Origin: Photobacterium sp. GB-56
GTDB lineage: Bacteria > Pseudomonadota > Gammaproteobacteria > Enterobacterales > Vibrionaceae
NCBI RefSeq assembly: GCF_003026105.1
Contig: NZ_PYNW01000027.1
Location: forward strand, 1 to 32,096
Direction: 5' to 3'
DNA length: 32,096 bases
Positions within the stretch are counted from its first letter, which is position 1, and the number at the start of each line of letters is the position of its first letter. This document shows, piece after piece, positions 23,737 through 31,927 of this stretch. A program made the position numbers and the translations under genes. The notes under the pieces were generated by a model. It ran no database searches. It was not told where the DNA came from and worked only from the letters and a program-made list of their open reading frames with translations.

Positions 23737-24804
23737 TTACTTCGCGAGGGCTTCATACGCTGCTGTCATCGTTCTTACATCAGCAACGTGTTGGATGAAA
23801 TGCGCTGTTTTTGTTTCATTAGTCTTATGTGTCAGTACATGATCTAGAGCGTGAGCTAATTGGACAGGATCATTAGGCGATATTAATACACTGTTTTCTG
23901 GATGGGCGACATCGGGGATCGCACCAATATTTGATGCCACAATCGGTTTACCGCACGCTTGTGCTTCAAGCAAAGCTAAGGGGAGTCCTTCATGACGTGA
24001 CGGCATGCAGAACACATCAATAGCGCGATAAAAAGAACGCATGTTTTTACAATAACCCAACCAGTGAATACGATGCTCAAGCTGTAAACGACAGGCGAGC
24101 TGTTTGAGGTTTGAGAACTGCTCGCCATCACCTGCAATAACAAGATGATAATGCTCTGGAAGTGATGATAGGGCGAGAAGCATGGTATCAATCCCTTTTT
24201 CTGAAACCAGTCGCCCAGCACAACCAATGAGTATTTGTTTCTGAGGCAATGCTAAGTCATGACGAGCGTCGGCTTGATCACCAATACAGTAAAAGTGACA
24301 GTCGATACCGTTATTAATAATATGATCGGCTGGACGACCTAATCGTTGATGAAGATCTTTGGCTATTGTTGGGGCATCGGCGACGAGTTCAACATGTTTA
24401 TTTTTTAATAGCCAACGAGTGAGGGTTTGTTGTTTTGGCTCTTCTAGATGCCAACTGTCGTGCTCAGTATGTATATGGGTTGTGCTTAGCCCTAATAGTG
24501 CGAGTCGACTATAGAGTAAAGGACCTAAATGGTGGCTGTGAACCGTGGTGATCTTTAGCTTATTAATGATTTTTCTTAATTGATAAGCGGTTTGAAGATG
24601 TATACCTGAGGGTTTATTTAAAAATATTAATTGGTTTTTAAATGCTGCTAACTCAGGCCATGCTGAAATAGCAGATGTGGCTGTTTCTTCTAATGAAGCA
24701 ACATAAACACGATGCTTTGATGAGGCAAAACGCACCAAATTCAGAACGAGCTTTTCTAACCCGCCAGGGCGTAAATGTTGGACGACTTGTAGTGTTCTAA
24801 CCAT
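23737..24804 (-). CDS. Glycosyltransferase family 4
   Basis: 355 residues from the chosen start. GT-B fold: VQHLRPGGLEKLVLNLV near the N-terminus, GCAGRLVSEKGIDTML at mid-protein (nucleotide side), and EX7E in EGLPLALLEAQACGKP. It should extend the lipid-linked repeat unit in the cytoplasm. An ATG two codons upstream (24810) is possible, but AAGGAA lies eight bases before the ATG at 24804, which suits better. The start overlaps the end of the Wzz-like gene by eight bases. The acceptor and sugar are unknown. Confidence 0.9.
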   Translation of the reverse strand: MVRTLQVVQHLRPGGLEKLVLNLVRFASSKHRVYVASLEETATSAISAWPELAAFKNQLIFLNKPSGIHLQTAYQLRKIINKLKITTVHSHHLGPLLYSRLALLGLSTTHIHTEHDSWHLEEPKQQTLTRWLLKNKHVELVADAPTIAKDLHQRLGRPADHIINNGIDCHFYCIGDQADARHDLALPQKQILIGCAGRLVSEKGIDTMLLALSSLPEHYHLVIAGDGEQFSNLKQLACRLQLEHRIHWLGYCKNMRSFYRAIDVFCMPSRHEGLPLALLEAQACGKPIVASNIGAIPDVAHPENSVLISPNDPVQLAHALDHVLTHKTNETKTAHFIQHVADVRTMTAAYEALAK

Positions 24805-26245
24805 GTTCATGTTCCTTTGAGAAGTAAGGAATGCGCACCAAGATTGGGTAAGATACTAACTGTCGGATATGGCTGGATTGATATAATCGCGTATCAAAAA
24901 TAATCGAGATGCCTACAAGAAATAAAGCAATGACTGCGCCAAAAAGAATGCCGGACAAAAAGTTCATCCACCATGGCCAATTTTGAGGAGCATTCGGTAC
25001 TGAGGGTTTGTCTATTATTTTGAGCTTGTCTGGTTCTTCAAAACGCCCAAGATGGCCAGTGACTCTGGCCATTTCATAGCGCTCTAGTAGTTGGTTATAA
25101 ATGTTCGATTTGACCTTATAGTTTCGCTCTAAACTGGTGAGTTTTTTTTCTAATTCTGCAAACTCCACCCGTTTTCCTATGATATTTGCAGCTTGTTTTT
25201 TGAGTAATACGAGCTCTTGATTAATGGCATCGATTTCAGACTCTGCTTGCTGTAAGGTTTCAAATTGGCTGAGCAATATAGGTTGGGTTTGGTTTTCAGG
25301 ATCTTGAGTGCTATTAACTAGCCGTTGCCATAAACTGTTGATTTGATCTGGGGAAAGTGATTGCTGTAACTCAACTTGCCGAGTCCGCTCTTGTTTTAAA
25401 CGCTCTAAACGGCGGAGTACATTTTTAATTAATGAATGTTGATCGGTATAACTGGCACGTAATATAGCAAGCTCGGCTTCGGCCATTACAATTTCTTGCT
25501 CTAGTTTGCCGATAACAGGGTTGGTATTTATCAGTGTTTTATACATGCTATCACGTTTACTTGTTGCGTGGAGTAAAGCCAATTCTGATTCGTTTATTTT
25601 CCTTAACAATTTAATACTAGTATCAACATTGACGCCTTGTAGGAGCGGTAAGTTATCCGCATTTTCTGCTTTAAAGGTGGCAAGCTCACTTTCTGCAAGC
25701 TCTAAATCTTTTTGGGTTGTTGTTAATTGTTTTTGTAAAAACACTTCTGAATTATCAATCGATGCTCGTCCAGGGGCTCGTAGCTTTTCTAAGAAAATGC
25801 GAGAAAGAATATTTAATATTTCTGGAATTTGTTCGGGTTGTTGCCATACAAGACTCATTTGAACGAGATCGTTACCTGTCAAATCAAGGGTGATCCCTTT
25901 TTCGAGTTGAGCGGTGACGTGTTTAATTTTTTGCGGGTTTTTATCAGGCACTAGATCGAGTTCATCAATTACGATCGCCAAAGTTGATTGGCTTTGGATC
26001 ACGACTTGGAGTGCTTTAATTCGCTGCTCTAGATTCATTGAAATAGATAAATCTTCTAAAAAAGGATTAAGCAATGCGGCCTCCTGAACCAAAATAGTGG
26101 TTTCAGAGTAGTAATACTTAGTTTTAAGAAAGCCGCCTATTGTCATTAGAAAAGGCATAATGATGATGGGTAAAACTAATAAATAACGATGAAGCCATAA
26201 TCCATAAAGTAATGGATATAAGCGCGTTATAAAGAGGTGGCGCAT
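24797..26245 (-). CDS. Wzz/GumC-type polysaccharide chain-length protein (SypO-like)
   Basis: 482 residues. A membrane helix near 20-39 and one near 433-456 flank a long periplasmic part rich in coiled coil (about 160-410). A proline-rich stretch (DKPSVPNAPQNWPWW) precedes the second helix, as in polysaccharide co-polymerases. The C-terminal tail is short and has no kinase domain, so any ATPase partner would have to be separate; the ATPase at 16818-17507 is the candidate. It sets chain length with the Wzy at 27794. It begins three bases after the lipoprotein stop; the SD is a distant GGAG. Confidence 0.9.
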   Translation of the reverse strand: MRHLFITRLYPLLYGLWLHRYLLVLPIIIMPFLMTIGGFLKTKYYYSETTILVQEAALLNPFLEDLSISMNLEQRIKALQVVIQSQSTLAIVIDELDLVPDKNPQKIKHVTAQLEKGITLDLTGNDLVQMSLVWQQPEQIPEILNILSRIFLEKLRAPGRASIDNSEVFLQKQLTTTQKDLELAESELATFKAENADNLPLLQGVNVDTSIKLLRKINESELALLHATSKRDSMYKTLINTNPVIGKLEQEIVMAEAELAILRASYTDQHSLIKNVLRRLERLKQERTRQVELQQSLSPDQINSLWQRLVNSTQDPENQTQPILLSQFETLQQAESEIDAINQELVLLKKQAANIIGKRVEFAELEKKLTSLERNYKVKSNIYNQLLERYEMARVTGHLGRFEEPDKLKIIDKPSVPNAPQNWPWWMNFLSGILFGAVIALFLVGISIIFDTRLYQSSHIRQLVSYPILVRIPYFSKEHEHG

Positions 26246-26248
26246 ACC

Positions 26249-26590
26249 TTAGTTACTCCGAAGGAGCAACGTATCGATTGTTATTTGAGGAGAATACTCC
26301 AACGTTAAAGGGATTTGATGCTCTTGTGCGATCGTCTCTATGTTTTGCATTCGTTTTTGACTGTGTAATAAAGCGTCAAATTTATTATTGAGCTTAGCAG
26401 GGCCTACTGTTGCTGTTATTTGGTTATATGAGAAGGTTGAAAAAAATTGGATGATTTTACGGTGTTGCTCTGCGGTTAACGTCACTTGCTCTGAACTAAA
26501 AAAAAGCTCTAATTTCTTATTGGATTGTGAGGTACTGGCACACCCAACCAGCCCTAGTAAGATGATTAGATAGATTGTTCTTATCATCAT
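26249..26590 (-). CDS. Small lipoprotein with possible OmpA-like fold
   Basis: 113 residues. A lipoprotein signal ends at LVGC (Cys17). The mature part (about 95 residues) alternates strands and helices in the order of an OmpA-type domain (LELFFSSEQVTLTAEQHRKI, ITATVGPAKL, SQKRMQNIETIAQ, PLTLEYSPQI), but the TD..G..NxxLSxxRA peptidoglycan-binding motif is missing. I do not recognise the family with certainty. First gene of its unit, three bases before the Wzz-like gene and behind a sigma-54-like promoter, so it probably serves in export or chain-length control. A second ATG (26587) is better spaced from AAGGAA and may be the real start. Confidence 0.75.
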   Translation of the reverse strand: MMIRTIYLIILLGLVGCASTSQSNKKLELFFSSEQVTLTAEQHRKIIQFFSTFSYNQITATVGPAKLNNKFDALLHSQKRMQNIETIAQEHQIPLTLEYSPQITIDTLLLRSN

Positions 26591-26622
26591 GCATTCCTTT
26601 TTCTTGTGTGTATAAGAAAGAC

Positions 26623-26638
26623 TGCAAAAAGAGTGCCT
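26623..26638 (-). promoter_or_regulatory. Sigma-54-like promoter before the lipoprotein-Wzz unit
   Basis: On the - strand AGGCAC-TCTTT-TTGCA matches the -24/-12 consensus at all but the first base, with the key GG and GC doublets ten bases apart. Start predicted near 26612, a 22-nt leader. It lies in the 62-base gap between the glycosyltransferase stop (26653) and the lipoprotein ATG. This is the best of the three matches in the window. Confidence 0.72.
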
Positions 26639-26652
26639 GATGTAAGGGTTTG

Positions 26653-27804
26653 TTATTCAGTCGTTGAACATCGTATTTTTTGTATAGTACTAATTATCTT
26701 TTCTATACGACGTTGCCAACTATCATGCTGGACGCTTTGGTATGCTTTTTGTTTATATTCATCGACTTGCTGTGGGCTTAATTGTGTAATGCGATCAATT
26801 GCCGAGAGCCATTCTTTCTGAGTTGTCGCAATTGACACTAAAGGTGAGTACTCTGTTGCGGCTTTATATTTACTGCTAATGACAGGACATCCGGCTGCTA
26901 AATATTCTCTTAATTTTAAGGGGTTACACATTTTAATTTGTTGATTATTGATGAAAGGTAAAATAGCGATATGCCAATGTTGTAAATAACTAGCGAGTTG
27001 GTGATGAGGTATCGCTGGTAACAGATGGATATTCTCATTTTGCAATTGCTGAACTTGATGGCACTCCTTATTCCCAAGCAAATAAAATTGAAGCTGTGGG
27101 CGCGCTAATGCGAGTTGTTGTAATAAATCGTAATCAAGCCAATTATTTAAACTGCCATAAAAGCCAATATTTTTTGTCTCTTTATCAATGGCTGGTGGGC
27201 ATTCATGTTTTGATTGAAATAAATGAAGATCAACACCATGGGGCAAATAATGTGTCTTGTGTTTCGGGAAGCGCGCCATTAATTGTCTGTTTGCCACATA
27301 AATAAGGTCGGCCTGCATACTTAATGTTTGTTCTGCTTGCGTTGTTTTATCGTGATCGACCCCTGTTAGTGCTGAAAAATCATCTCCGCAGTAATAAATG
27401 ATTAAATCAGCTTGGCAGAGTTCGATATATTCAATCGCACTCGGTAAGGCTATCCATAAAACACGATAGTGTTTTTTTGGGGGAAGTTGTGTTGATAATA
27501 GCTTTTTATTGATGTATTTCATCGTCTTGTTTCGAGCTAATGGCCAAACAAGAGGTTTGATGATCTTTTTTAAATTTGTGGCGGAGATTTCAGTATCAGC
27601 TATTGCAGCACGACGCATAAAAGCCATGAGCTTTTCGATAATACGCCTGATATCTTTAGCTTGCAGTTGGGGTTGCCTTAAACCAATAGAATTGACCCAA
27701 TAGACAGGATATTGCTGAGCAATGATTGATATTAAGTGCTGAGTGCTAGATGGGTGTCGCCCCCAATCTTCACCAAAAATAATAAACTCTATATCACGAT
27801 CCAT
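26653..27804 (-). CDS. Glycosyltransferase, GT-B fold (TuaH-like)
   Basis: 383 residues. The opening FIIFGEDWGRHPSSTQHLI resembles TuaH-type glycosyltransferases. The C-terminal half has KNIGFYGSLNNWLDYDLL (about 213), LQFYLLGNKE and LREYLAAGCPVIS (about 317), consistent with a GT-B sugar nucleotide site. The classical EX7E is not clear. It overlaps the end of the Wzy gene by 11 bases and has AAGGAT upstream. It is the last gene of the first unit. The sugar is unknown. Confidence 0.87.
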   Translation of the reverse strand: MDRDIEFIIFGEDWGRHPSSTQHLISIIAQQYPVYWVNSIGLRQPQLQAKDIRRIIEKLMAFMRRAAIADTEISATNLKKIIKPLVWPLARNKTMKYINKKLLSTQLPPKKHYRVLWIALPSAIEYIELCQADLIIYYCGDDFSALTGVDHDKTTQAEQTLSMQADLIYVANRQLMARFPKHKTHYLPHGVDLHLFQSKHECPPAIDKETKNIGFYGSLNNWLDYDLLQQLALARPQLQFYLLGNKECHQVQQLQNENIHLLPAIPHHQLASYLQHWHIAILPFINNQQIKMCNPLKLREYLAAGCPVISSKYKAATEYSPLVSIATTQKEWLSAIDRITQLSPQQVDEYKQKAYQSVQHDSWQRRIEKIISTIQKIRCSTTE

Positions 27805-29137
27805 GACTCAAATCCTTTTTATGGAGTTGATTTGTATTACAAGTTAATCGATCGGTTGCAATTAATAAGCTTAATAAAATATAAAAAGGCCACGTTGTTC
27901 CTTGTGTGAGAAAAGTACCACTGACAGAAAAGGAAACCATGCCAAGCCATAGCCCTTCAGCAAGTGGTTGATATGTTGTTTTTTTTAATCGTTTAAGTAA
28001 GCGGTAACTAAGTTGGAAAGTTTTTATTAACAAAGTAGCAAATAAGAATAACCCGACAAATCCGTTCTCAGCTAATATTTCAAACCAAGAGCTATGAACA
28101 GCATGGTTCTTACCATCCCAATGTACTGAGTAAAAATAGTAATTATTATAAAAATTACTTAATCCAACACCAGTAAATGGATGATCAACTGCCATCATTA
28201 TTGCAGCGCCCCAAGCATAAAGACGCCCCATTGCAGACTCATCAATGGCGCCGGAACTAGCCGATGAAACAAATCTGTTTTCAATACCTGCGGCGACAAA
28301 TAAAGCCATGATCCCAAGAGCGGTAATGATAAGTGGTGTGACGATATTTTTACTGCGAAGAAGCAGTGACATAAATACCACGCTAATTATTCCCAATTGT
28401 CCACCTCGACTTTCCGTTGCTGCAATACCTGCTAGGAGAGTTATGCTAATAAGCATCGCAATAAGACGAGCAATAATGTGACCATGGAAAATATAGACAG
28501 CAGTAAATGATAGCGGAAATAACAGAACTAAAGAGAGATCATTAGGATCACCGAGCATTGATCCAAATGCTCGGCCAATCGTGACACGTGTTTCTTCGAC
28601 TAATCCAATCTCATAATATTTGTTATACAACGTAATAGAGGCAATCAATAAACCACAAAGAAAGAGTAAATAAGGAATTCTTTTTAGTTGAGAAATATGG
28701 GTGGGTAATAAACTAATAGCAAAAACCATTAAAACGATTTTTAGAAAGTTACCTGACAACATTTCAAATGATTCTTCTCTATTAGAAGCAAAAGCACAGC
28801 TAATACTGACCCAAAATGCAAAGCAAAGTAGCCATGTATGTAATGGGTGCCACTTGAAGTTACGATAGTTCATCCATAACTGCCAACTTAATCCGACCAA
28901 ACAAGCAAGTGCTAATAACTTGGGTATTTTAAAGGGTTCAAGGAATGGCATTGCTTCATGTAAGCGAAAATATGAAAAAAGAATAAACCAAATACAGAGT
29001 AAAAAAGCACGCTTAACAACAAAGGGCAGGGACAGTATTCCAAGAAATGCAAAGTAATGTTTAAACGTGTAATTGCTTACAATAAAGCAACTTATCGTAC
29101 TAAACAAAGCGATGATAATTTGTTTACCCCTTGTCAT
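27794..29137 (-). CDS. Wzy-type polymerase / O-antigen ligase family membrane protein
   Basis: 447 residues, with about ten to twelve hydrophobic segments. The Wzy_C/O-antigen ligase signature is in the large periplasmic loop: GRLYAWGAAIMMAVDHPF, TGVGLSNFYNNYY, then HSSWFEILAENGFVGLFLF. It should join repeat units in the periplasm after flipping. ATG at 29137 has AGGTGA five bases upstream. It overlaps the flippase end by 14 bases and the next glycosyltransferase by 11, so the unit is tightly coupled. Polymerase and ligase cannot be separated by sequence alone; the cluster context favours polymerase. Confidence 0.87.
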   Translation of the reverse strand: MTRGKQIIIALFSTISCFIVSNYTFKHYFAFLGILSLPFVVKRAFLLCIWFILFSYFRLHEAMPFLEPFKIPKLLALACLVGLSWQLWMNYRNFKWHPLHTWLLCFAFWVSISCAFASNREESFEMLSGNFLKIVLMVFAISLLPTHISQLKRIPYLLFLCGLLIASITLYNKYYEIGLVEETRVTIGRAFGSMLGDPNDLSLVLLFPLSFTAVYIFHGHIIARLIAMLISITLLAGIAATESRGGQLGIISVVFMSLLLRSKNIVTPLIITALGIMALFVAAGIENRFVSSASSGAIDESAMGRLYAWGAAIMMAVDHPFTGVGLSNFYNNYYFYSVHWDGKNHAVHSSWFEILAENGFVGLFLFATLLIKTFQLSYRLLKRLKKTTYQPLAEGLWLGMVSFSVSGTFLTQGTTWPFYILLSLLIATDRLTCNTNQLHKKDLSHGS

Positions 29138-30500
29138 AGATCACCTGTAATACATGGCGATAGTTACAAAGGTGACGCCAAGGCCAATAGATTTGAAGGC
29201 AAAGAAGAGGAGTTAACAGAATGAGAAAATAAGTGAGTTGATATTGCTGACAAAAACAGATCAGTATAATAAGTGAAAAACTGACAAACAAATCAGAGAG
29301 AGGATATCGCAGAGGGAGATGGTATTGACTATAAAAGTAAAAAATAAAAAGGCGCAACGCTTGAATCGCAATTCCACAATAGATCAATGCGAGAATATCA
29401 AATAAGGGTAATATATAAATAAAAACGAGTAATGATAATAGCGTTGACAGGCTATTAATCAATAATATTCCTTGTCCATGTTCGTGGTAATAGCAGCCGA
29501 CATTAAGAAAAGTACAACAGCCTTTTAGCATTAACCACAATGCGATGAATGGGATAAGAACACTACTGTAATAAAACTCAGCATTAAGCCAAAACCTTAA
29601 AAAAACAGGACCGAACAAAAGCACAAGAGCAGAAATAAGTATGCAAAGCTGGCAAGCTAAAATAGTAATATTGGCTAAGTATTGTTTACGTTGCTCTGTA
29701 TTGATAAAGCTAAATCGTTTTGGAAACCACCACAACGCAAAAGGTTCTATTAATAAACTAGCGGCAACCCCCCACTGCATTGCAATTGCATAAGGAGATA
29801 CCGCTTCCACTCCTAAATAATGCGCGATAGCCCAACGCTCAGCACCTAATGAAATAAAACCCAATAATCCAGAGATAGTTAGAATTGCACCATATTTTAA
29901 TAATGCGGGGTTCATTGAGAAGTGTGGTATTGGCCATTGTTTATAGAGTAAAACACTACACACGACTTGTGCGATCAATCCAGCTAAAGCCATACCATCA
30001 ACTTTCCATGTAGTGACCAACAAGAGCGCTAAGGCCGCTTGCAATAATGCCGTGATAAGTAAAATACTTACAAAGTGTTTAGCATTATTCTCAATTCTTA
30101 GCTTTGCTAAAGGGATAGCGTTAAGAGAGTTAAAGTAGATAGTAAAAATAAAACAATTAAAGGAAAAAAGTGGCGGTGGACCAGGTAAAAGCGTTTGAAT
30201 ATCGTGATTAAAAAAAACAAGCAGGCTTGTAATTATTGCACCACATAACATAACTTGCCATAAGGCTTGGCCTAATAACCGTGTTGGGTTTGATGCATCA
30301 TGATAAAAACGATAGAGACCATCAATGATGCCTAAACTAATGAGCAGTGATAAGAATGTAGTTAAAACTAATAATACATCAAGCTTACCGTATTCTTCCA
30401 AACCTAATTGATCTGTAACATAAGGTTGAAGTAGCAATCCAATCAGTTTACAAAAGACGACTCCAATCCCATAAACCGCAACAACCTTTAATGTGCTCAT
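29124..30500 (-). CDS. Wzx-type oligosaccharide flippase
   Basis: 458 residues, almost entirely hydrophobic, with about 12-14 predicted membrane segments. The N-terminus (VVAVYGIGVVFCKLIGLLLQPYV, then DQLGLEEYGKLDVLLV) is typical of the polysaccharide synthesis/MATE-like flippase family. It should move the undecaprenyl-linked repeat unit across the inner membrane for Wzy. Start ATG overlaps the stop of the preceding glycosyltransferase (ATGA). Confidence 0.9.
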   Translation of the reverse strand: MSTLKVVAVYGIGVVFCKLIGLLLQPYVTDQLGLEEYGKLDVLLVLTTFLSLLISLGIIDGLYRFYHDASNPTRLLGQALWQVMLCGAIITSLLVFFNHDIQTLLPGPPPLFSFNCFIFTIYFNSLNAIPLAKLRIENNAKHFVSILLITALLQAALALLLVTTWKVDGMALAGLIAQVVCSVLLYKQWPIPHFSMNPALLKYGAILTISGLLGFISLGAERWAIAHYLGVEAVSPYAIAMQWGVAASLLIEPFALWWFPKRFSFINTEQRKQYLANITILACQLCILISALVLLFGPVFLRFWLNAEFYYSSVLIPFIALWLMLKGCCTFLNVGCYYHEHGQGILLINSLSTLLSLLVFIYILPLFDILALIYCGIAIQALRLFIFYFYSQYHLPLRYPLSDLFVSFSLIILICFCQQYQLTYFLILLTPLLCLQIYWPWRHLCNYRHVLQVIYDKG

Positions 30501-31636
30501 AGTGCTTCAATCCACTGTGATAGCCGTTGCGCTTGAGCTTTTGCAGTAAAGGCTTTCATGACATGCCTATAACCGAGCTCTCTTTGAGTTTTTAATTCCT
30601 GATAGCTTTTTAGCTGGTGGTTTGTAATTGCCGTTGCTAATTCTGTAGGTGAATCTTTCTGTATCATCACTCCTATATCAGAGCAAAGGATCTCAGTACA
30701 ACCAACAAGGTTAGTAGTAATAATAGGGATCCCTAATGCAAGGGCTTCTTTTAAAACTAGTGGGCCTGTATCAGTATCACCATTATTAGCGATGGTAAAA
30801 GGAGCGATTAGTCCTTGGTAACGTTGAGCATGAGATCGTAGCCAATCTGCATTTTGACTGCCTAAAAAAGAAACAGCGTTTATGAGTCCATGCCGTTTAC
30901 AAAAAGATATTAGTTCCGATTTTAATGGCCCATCACCAACAATATCGATTTCAATCGGGTGTTTGAGTCGTTGTATGGCTTTCAATAACGTTATAAGCCC
31001 TTTTTTTTCAACCAATCGACCAATAAATAAAAAGCGCTTAGATGGAGACCATTCATTATTTAAAGTGGGATAGTTTTGCTCTTCAATCCCACAAGGTAGA
31101 TAGTGAACAGGTGTCTTTGTTAGTGATTGCAAATGATCATGCATTGCCTTTGTCACAGCGCAGCAAAACTGACAATGAGAAAGCTTGGCTTGTAAATCTT
31201 GAGGCCCAGCGTAGATATCAGCGCCATGTCCAACAAATGACACTGGAATATTCAATATTTTTGCTGCAACGATTGCAATCGCTGAGCTATGCCAAGCAAA
31301 ATGCGCATGAAGATGCTGGCATTGGTAACTATGTGCCCATAGCGCTAATTGTAGGCCTTGCCGAATAAGAGCGAGTTTTCCGAACTCATGTTGTTGGTAA
31401 ATAAAAGGTAAGCTTCTTACGGAACGGGTGATGTGGCGAAAACTATAGTAGGGAAGGTTTGAGGGGTAGCAACACTGCTTCATTAATGGAATATCAGCAC
31501 GTTGAAAGTGTTGACCTTTCATAAATGAAAACGGAACAACATGATGTCCAAGTGCAATCATTGCTCTCATTTCAACACCCGTGAATGTTTCAGATAAAGT
31601 AGGGAAACAAGGGATCACATAACCTATTGTCTTCAT
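30497..31636 (-). CDS. Glycosyltransferase family 4 (WcaL-like), first gene of the cluster
   Basis: 379 residues from the chosen start (MKTIGYVIPCFPTLSETF). The typical CxxV..FV.H GADIY region (VSFVGHGADIYAGPQDLQ) and the nucleotide site RFLFIGRLVEKKGLITLL are present. The EX7E position reads DTGPLVLKE, so an Asp replaces the first Glu. The frame extends to a GTG at 31699 without an SD; CGGAG at 31644-31648 is seven bases before the ATG at 31636, which is why that start is used. A sigma-54-like element lies at 31670-31685. Likely role: adds a sugar to the repeat unit. Confidence 0.88.
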   Translation of the reverse strand: MKTIGYVIPCFPTLSETFTGVEMRAMIALGHHVVPFSFMKGQHFQRADIPLMKQCCYPSNLPYYSFRHITRSVRSLPFIYQQHEFGKLALIRQGLQLALWAHSYQCQHLHAHFAWHSSAIAIVAAKILNIPVSFVGHGADIYAGPQDLQAKLSHCQFCCAVTKAMHDHLQSLTKTPVHYLPCGIEEQNYPTLNNEWSPSKRFLFIGRLVEKKGLITLLKAIQRLKHPIEIDIVGDGPLKSELISFCKRHGLINAVSFLGSQNADWLRSHAQRYQGLIAPFTIANNGDTDTGPLVLKEALALGIPIITTNLVGCTEILCSDIGVMIQKDSPTELATAITNHQLKSYQELKTQRELGYRHVMKAFTAKAQAQRLSQWIEAL

Positions 31637-31669
31637 CACAGTGCTCCGCGAATGACTTTTAATAAAGAA

Positions 31670-31685
31670 TTCAAACTTAGTGCCA
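31670..31685 (-). promoter_or_regulatory. Sigma-54-like promoter before the first cluster unit
   Basis: On the - strand TGGCAC-TAAGT-TTGAA has an intact -24 and correct spacing, with GA in place of GC at the -12, the same variant as at 21922-21937. Start predicted near 31659, a 23-nt leader that includes the CGGAG of the glycosyltransferase gene. If used, the GTG at 31699 lies outside the transcript. Confidence 0.62.
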
Positions 31686-31699
31686 TGTTTCAGTGGCAC
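31680..31699. repeat. Inverted repeat overlapping the -24 element
   Basis: GTGCCA (31680-31685) and TGGCAC (31694-31699) are perfect inverted copies with eight bases between. One arm is the -24 element of the sigma-54-like promoter. It could be an operator or a chance copy of a -24 hexamer; nothing in the window decides. Confidence 0.4.
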
Positions 31700-31870
31700 T
31701 TAAGTAAGAAGATCATCAGCTATTGAGACAGATTGCATCGCATCGTGATTAAACGTCTTGTGTTTTGCAATTCATCATTAAGGTTAGATAGGGTTATTTA
31801 GTAAGAGAAGATGCACAAATAGAGGTGAAAATAATCACCAATGGAGGTATTGTTTGAATTATGAACACTT
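31700..31870. other. Spacer between the cluster and the rrn promoter
   Basis: No gene is seen in these roughly 170 bases. The region should hold upstream activator sites for the leftward sigma-54-like promoter and possibly Fis sites for the rightward rrn promoter, but I could not identify either with confidence. Confidence 0.5.
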
Positions 31871-31921
31871 GGTTTTTTTTGTTTAATTTATTCTTGCCAT
31901 CTTTATATTTGCTCTTATAAT
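31871..31921 (+). promoter_or_regulatory. rRNA operon promoter with UP-like tract
   Basis: -35 TTGCCA (31894-31899) and perfect -10 TATAAT (31916-31921) are 16 bases apart, followed by the GC-rich discriminator GCGACCCC and the CTGACACGG wording typical of vibrio/enterobacterial rrn promoters. The A/T tract 31871-31893 fits an UP element read by the alpha C-terminal domain. Growth-rate and ppGpp control are expected. Only one promoter is clear; a more distal P1 was not found. Confidence 0.88.
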
Positions 31922-31927
31922 GCGACC

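Noticed and set aside
23727..23756. Longer start (23756) for the GT2/sugar transferase fusion
   Set aside because: It would overlap the previous gene and add ten polar residues before the first membrane helix, whereas AAGGAG lies six bases before the ATG at 23726.
31637..31699. Upstream GTG start (31699) for the first glycosyltransferase
   Set aside because: It has no Shine-Dalgarno sequence, lies upstream of the predicted transcription start, and adds 21 residues not expected in the family; the ATG at 31636 has CGGAG at good spacing.
31700..31870. Search for a SypG-type activator site upstream of the three sigma-54-like promoters
   Set aside because: A few loose matches to what I recall of the motif were seen, but none was shared at a constant distance, so no site is claimed.
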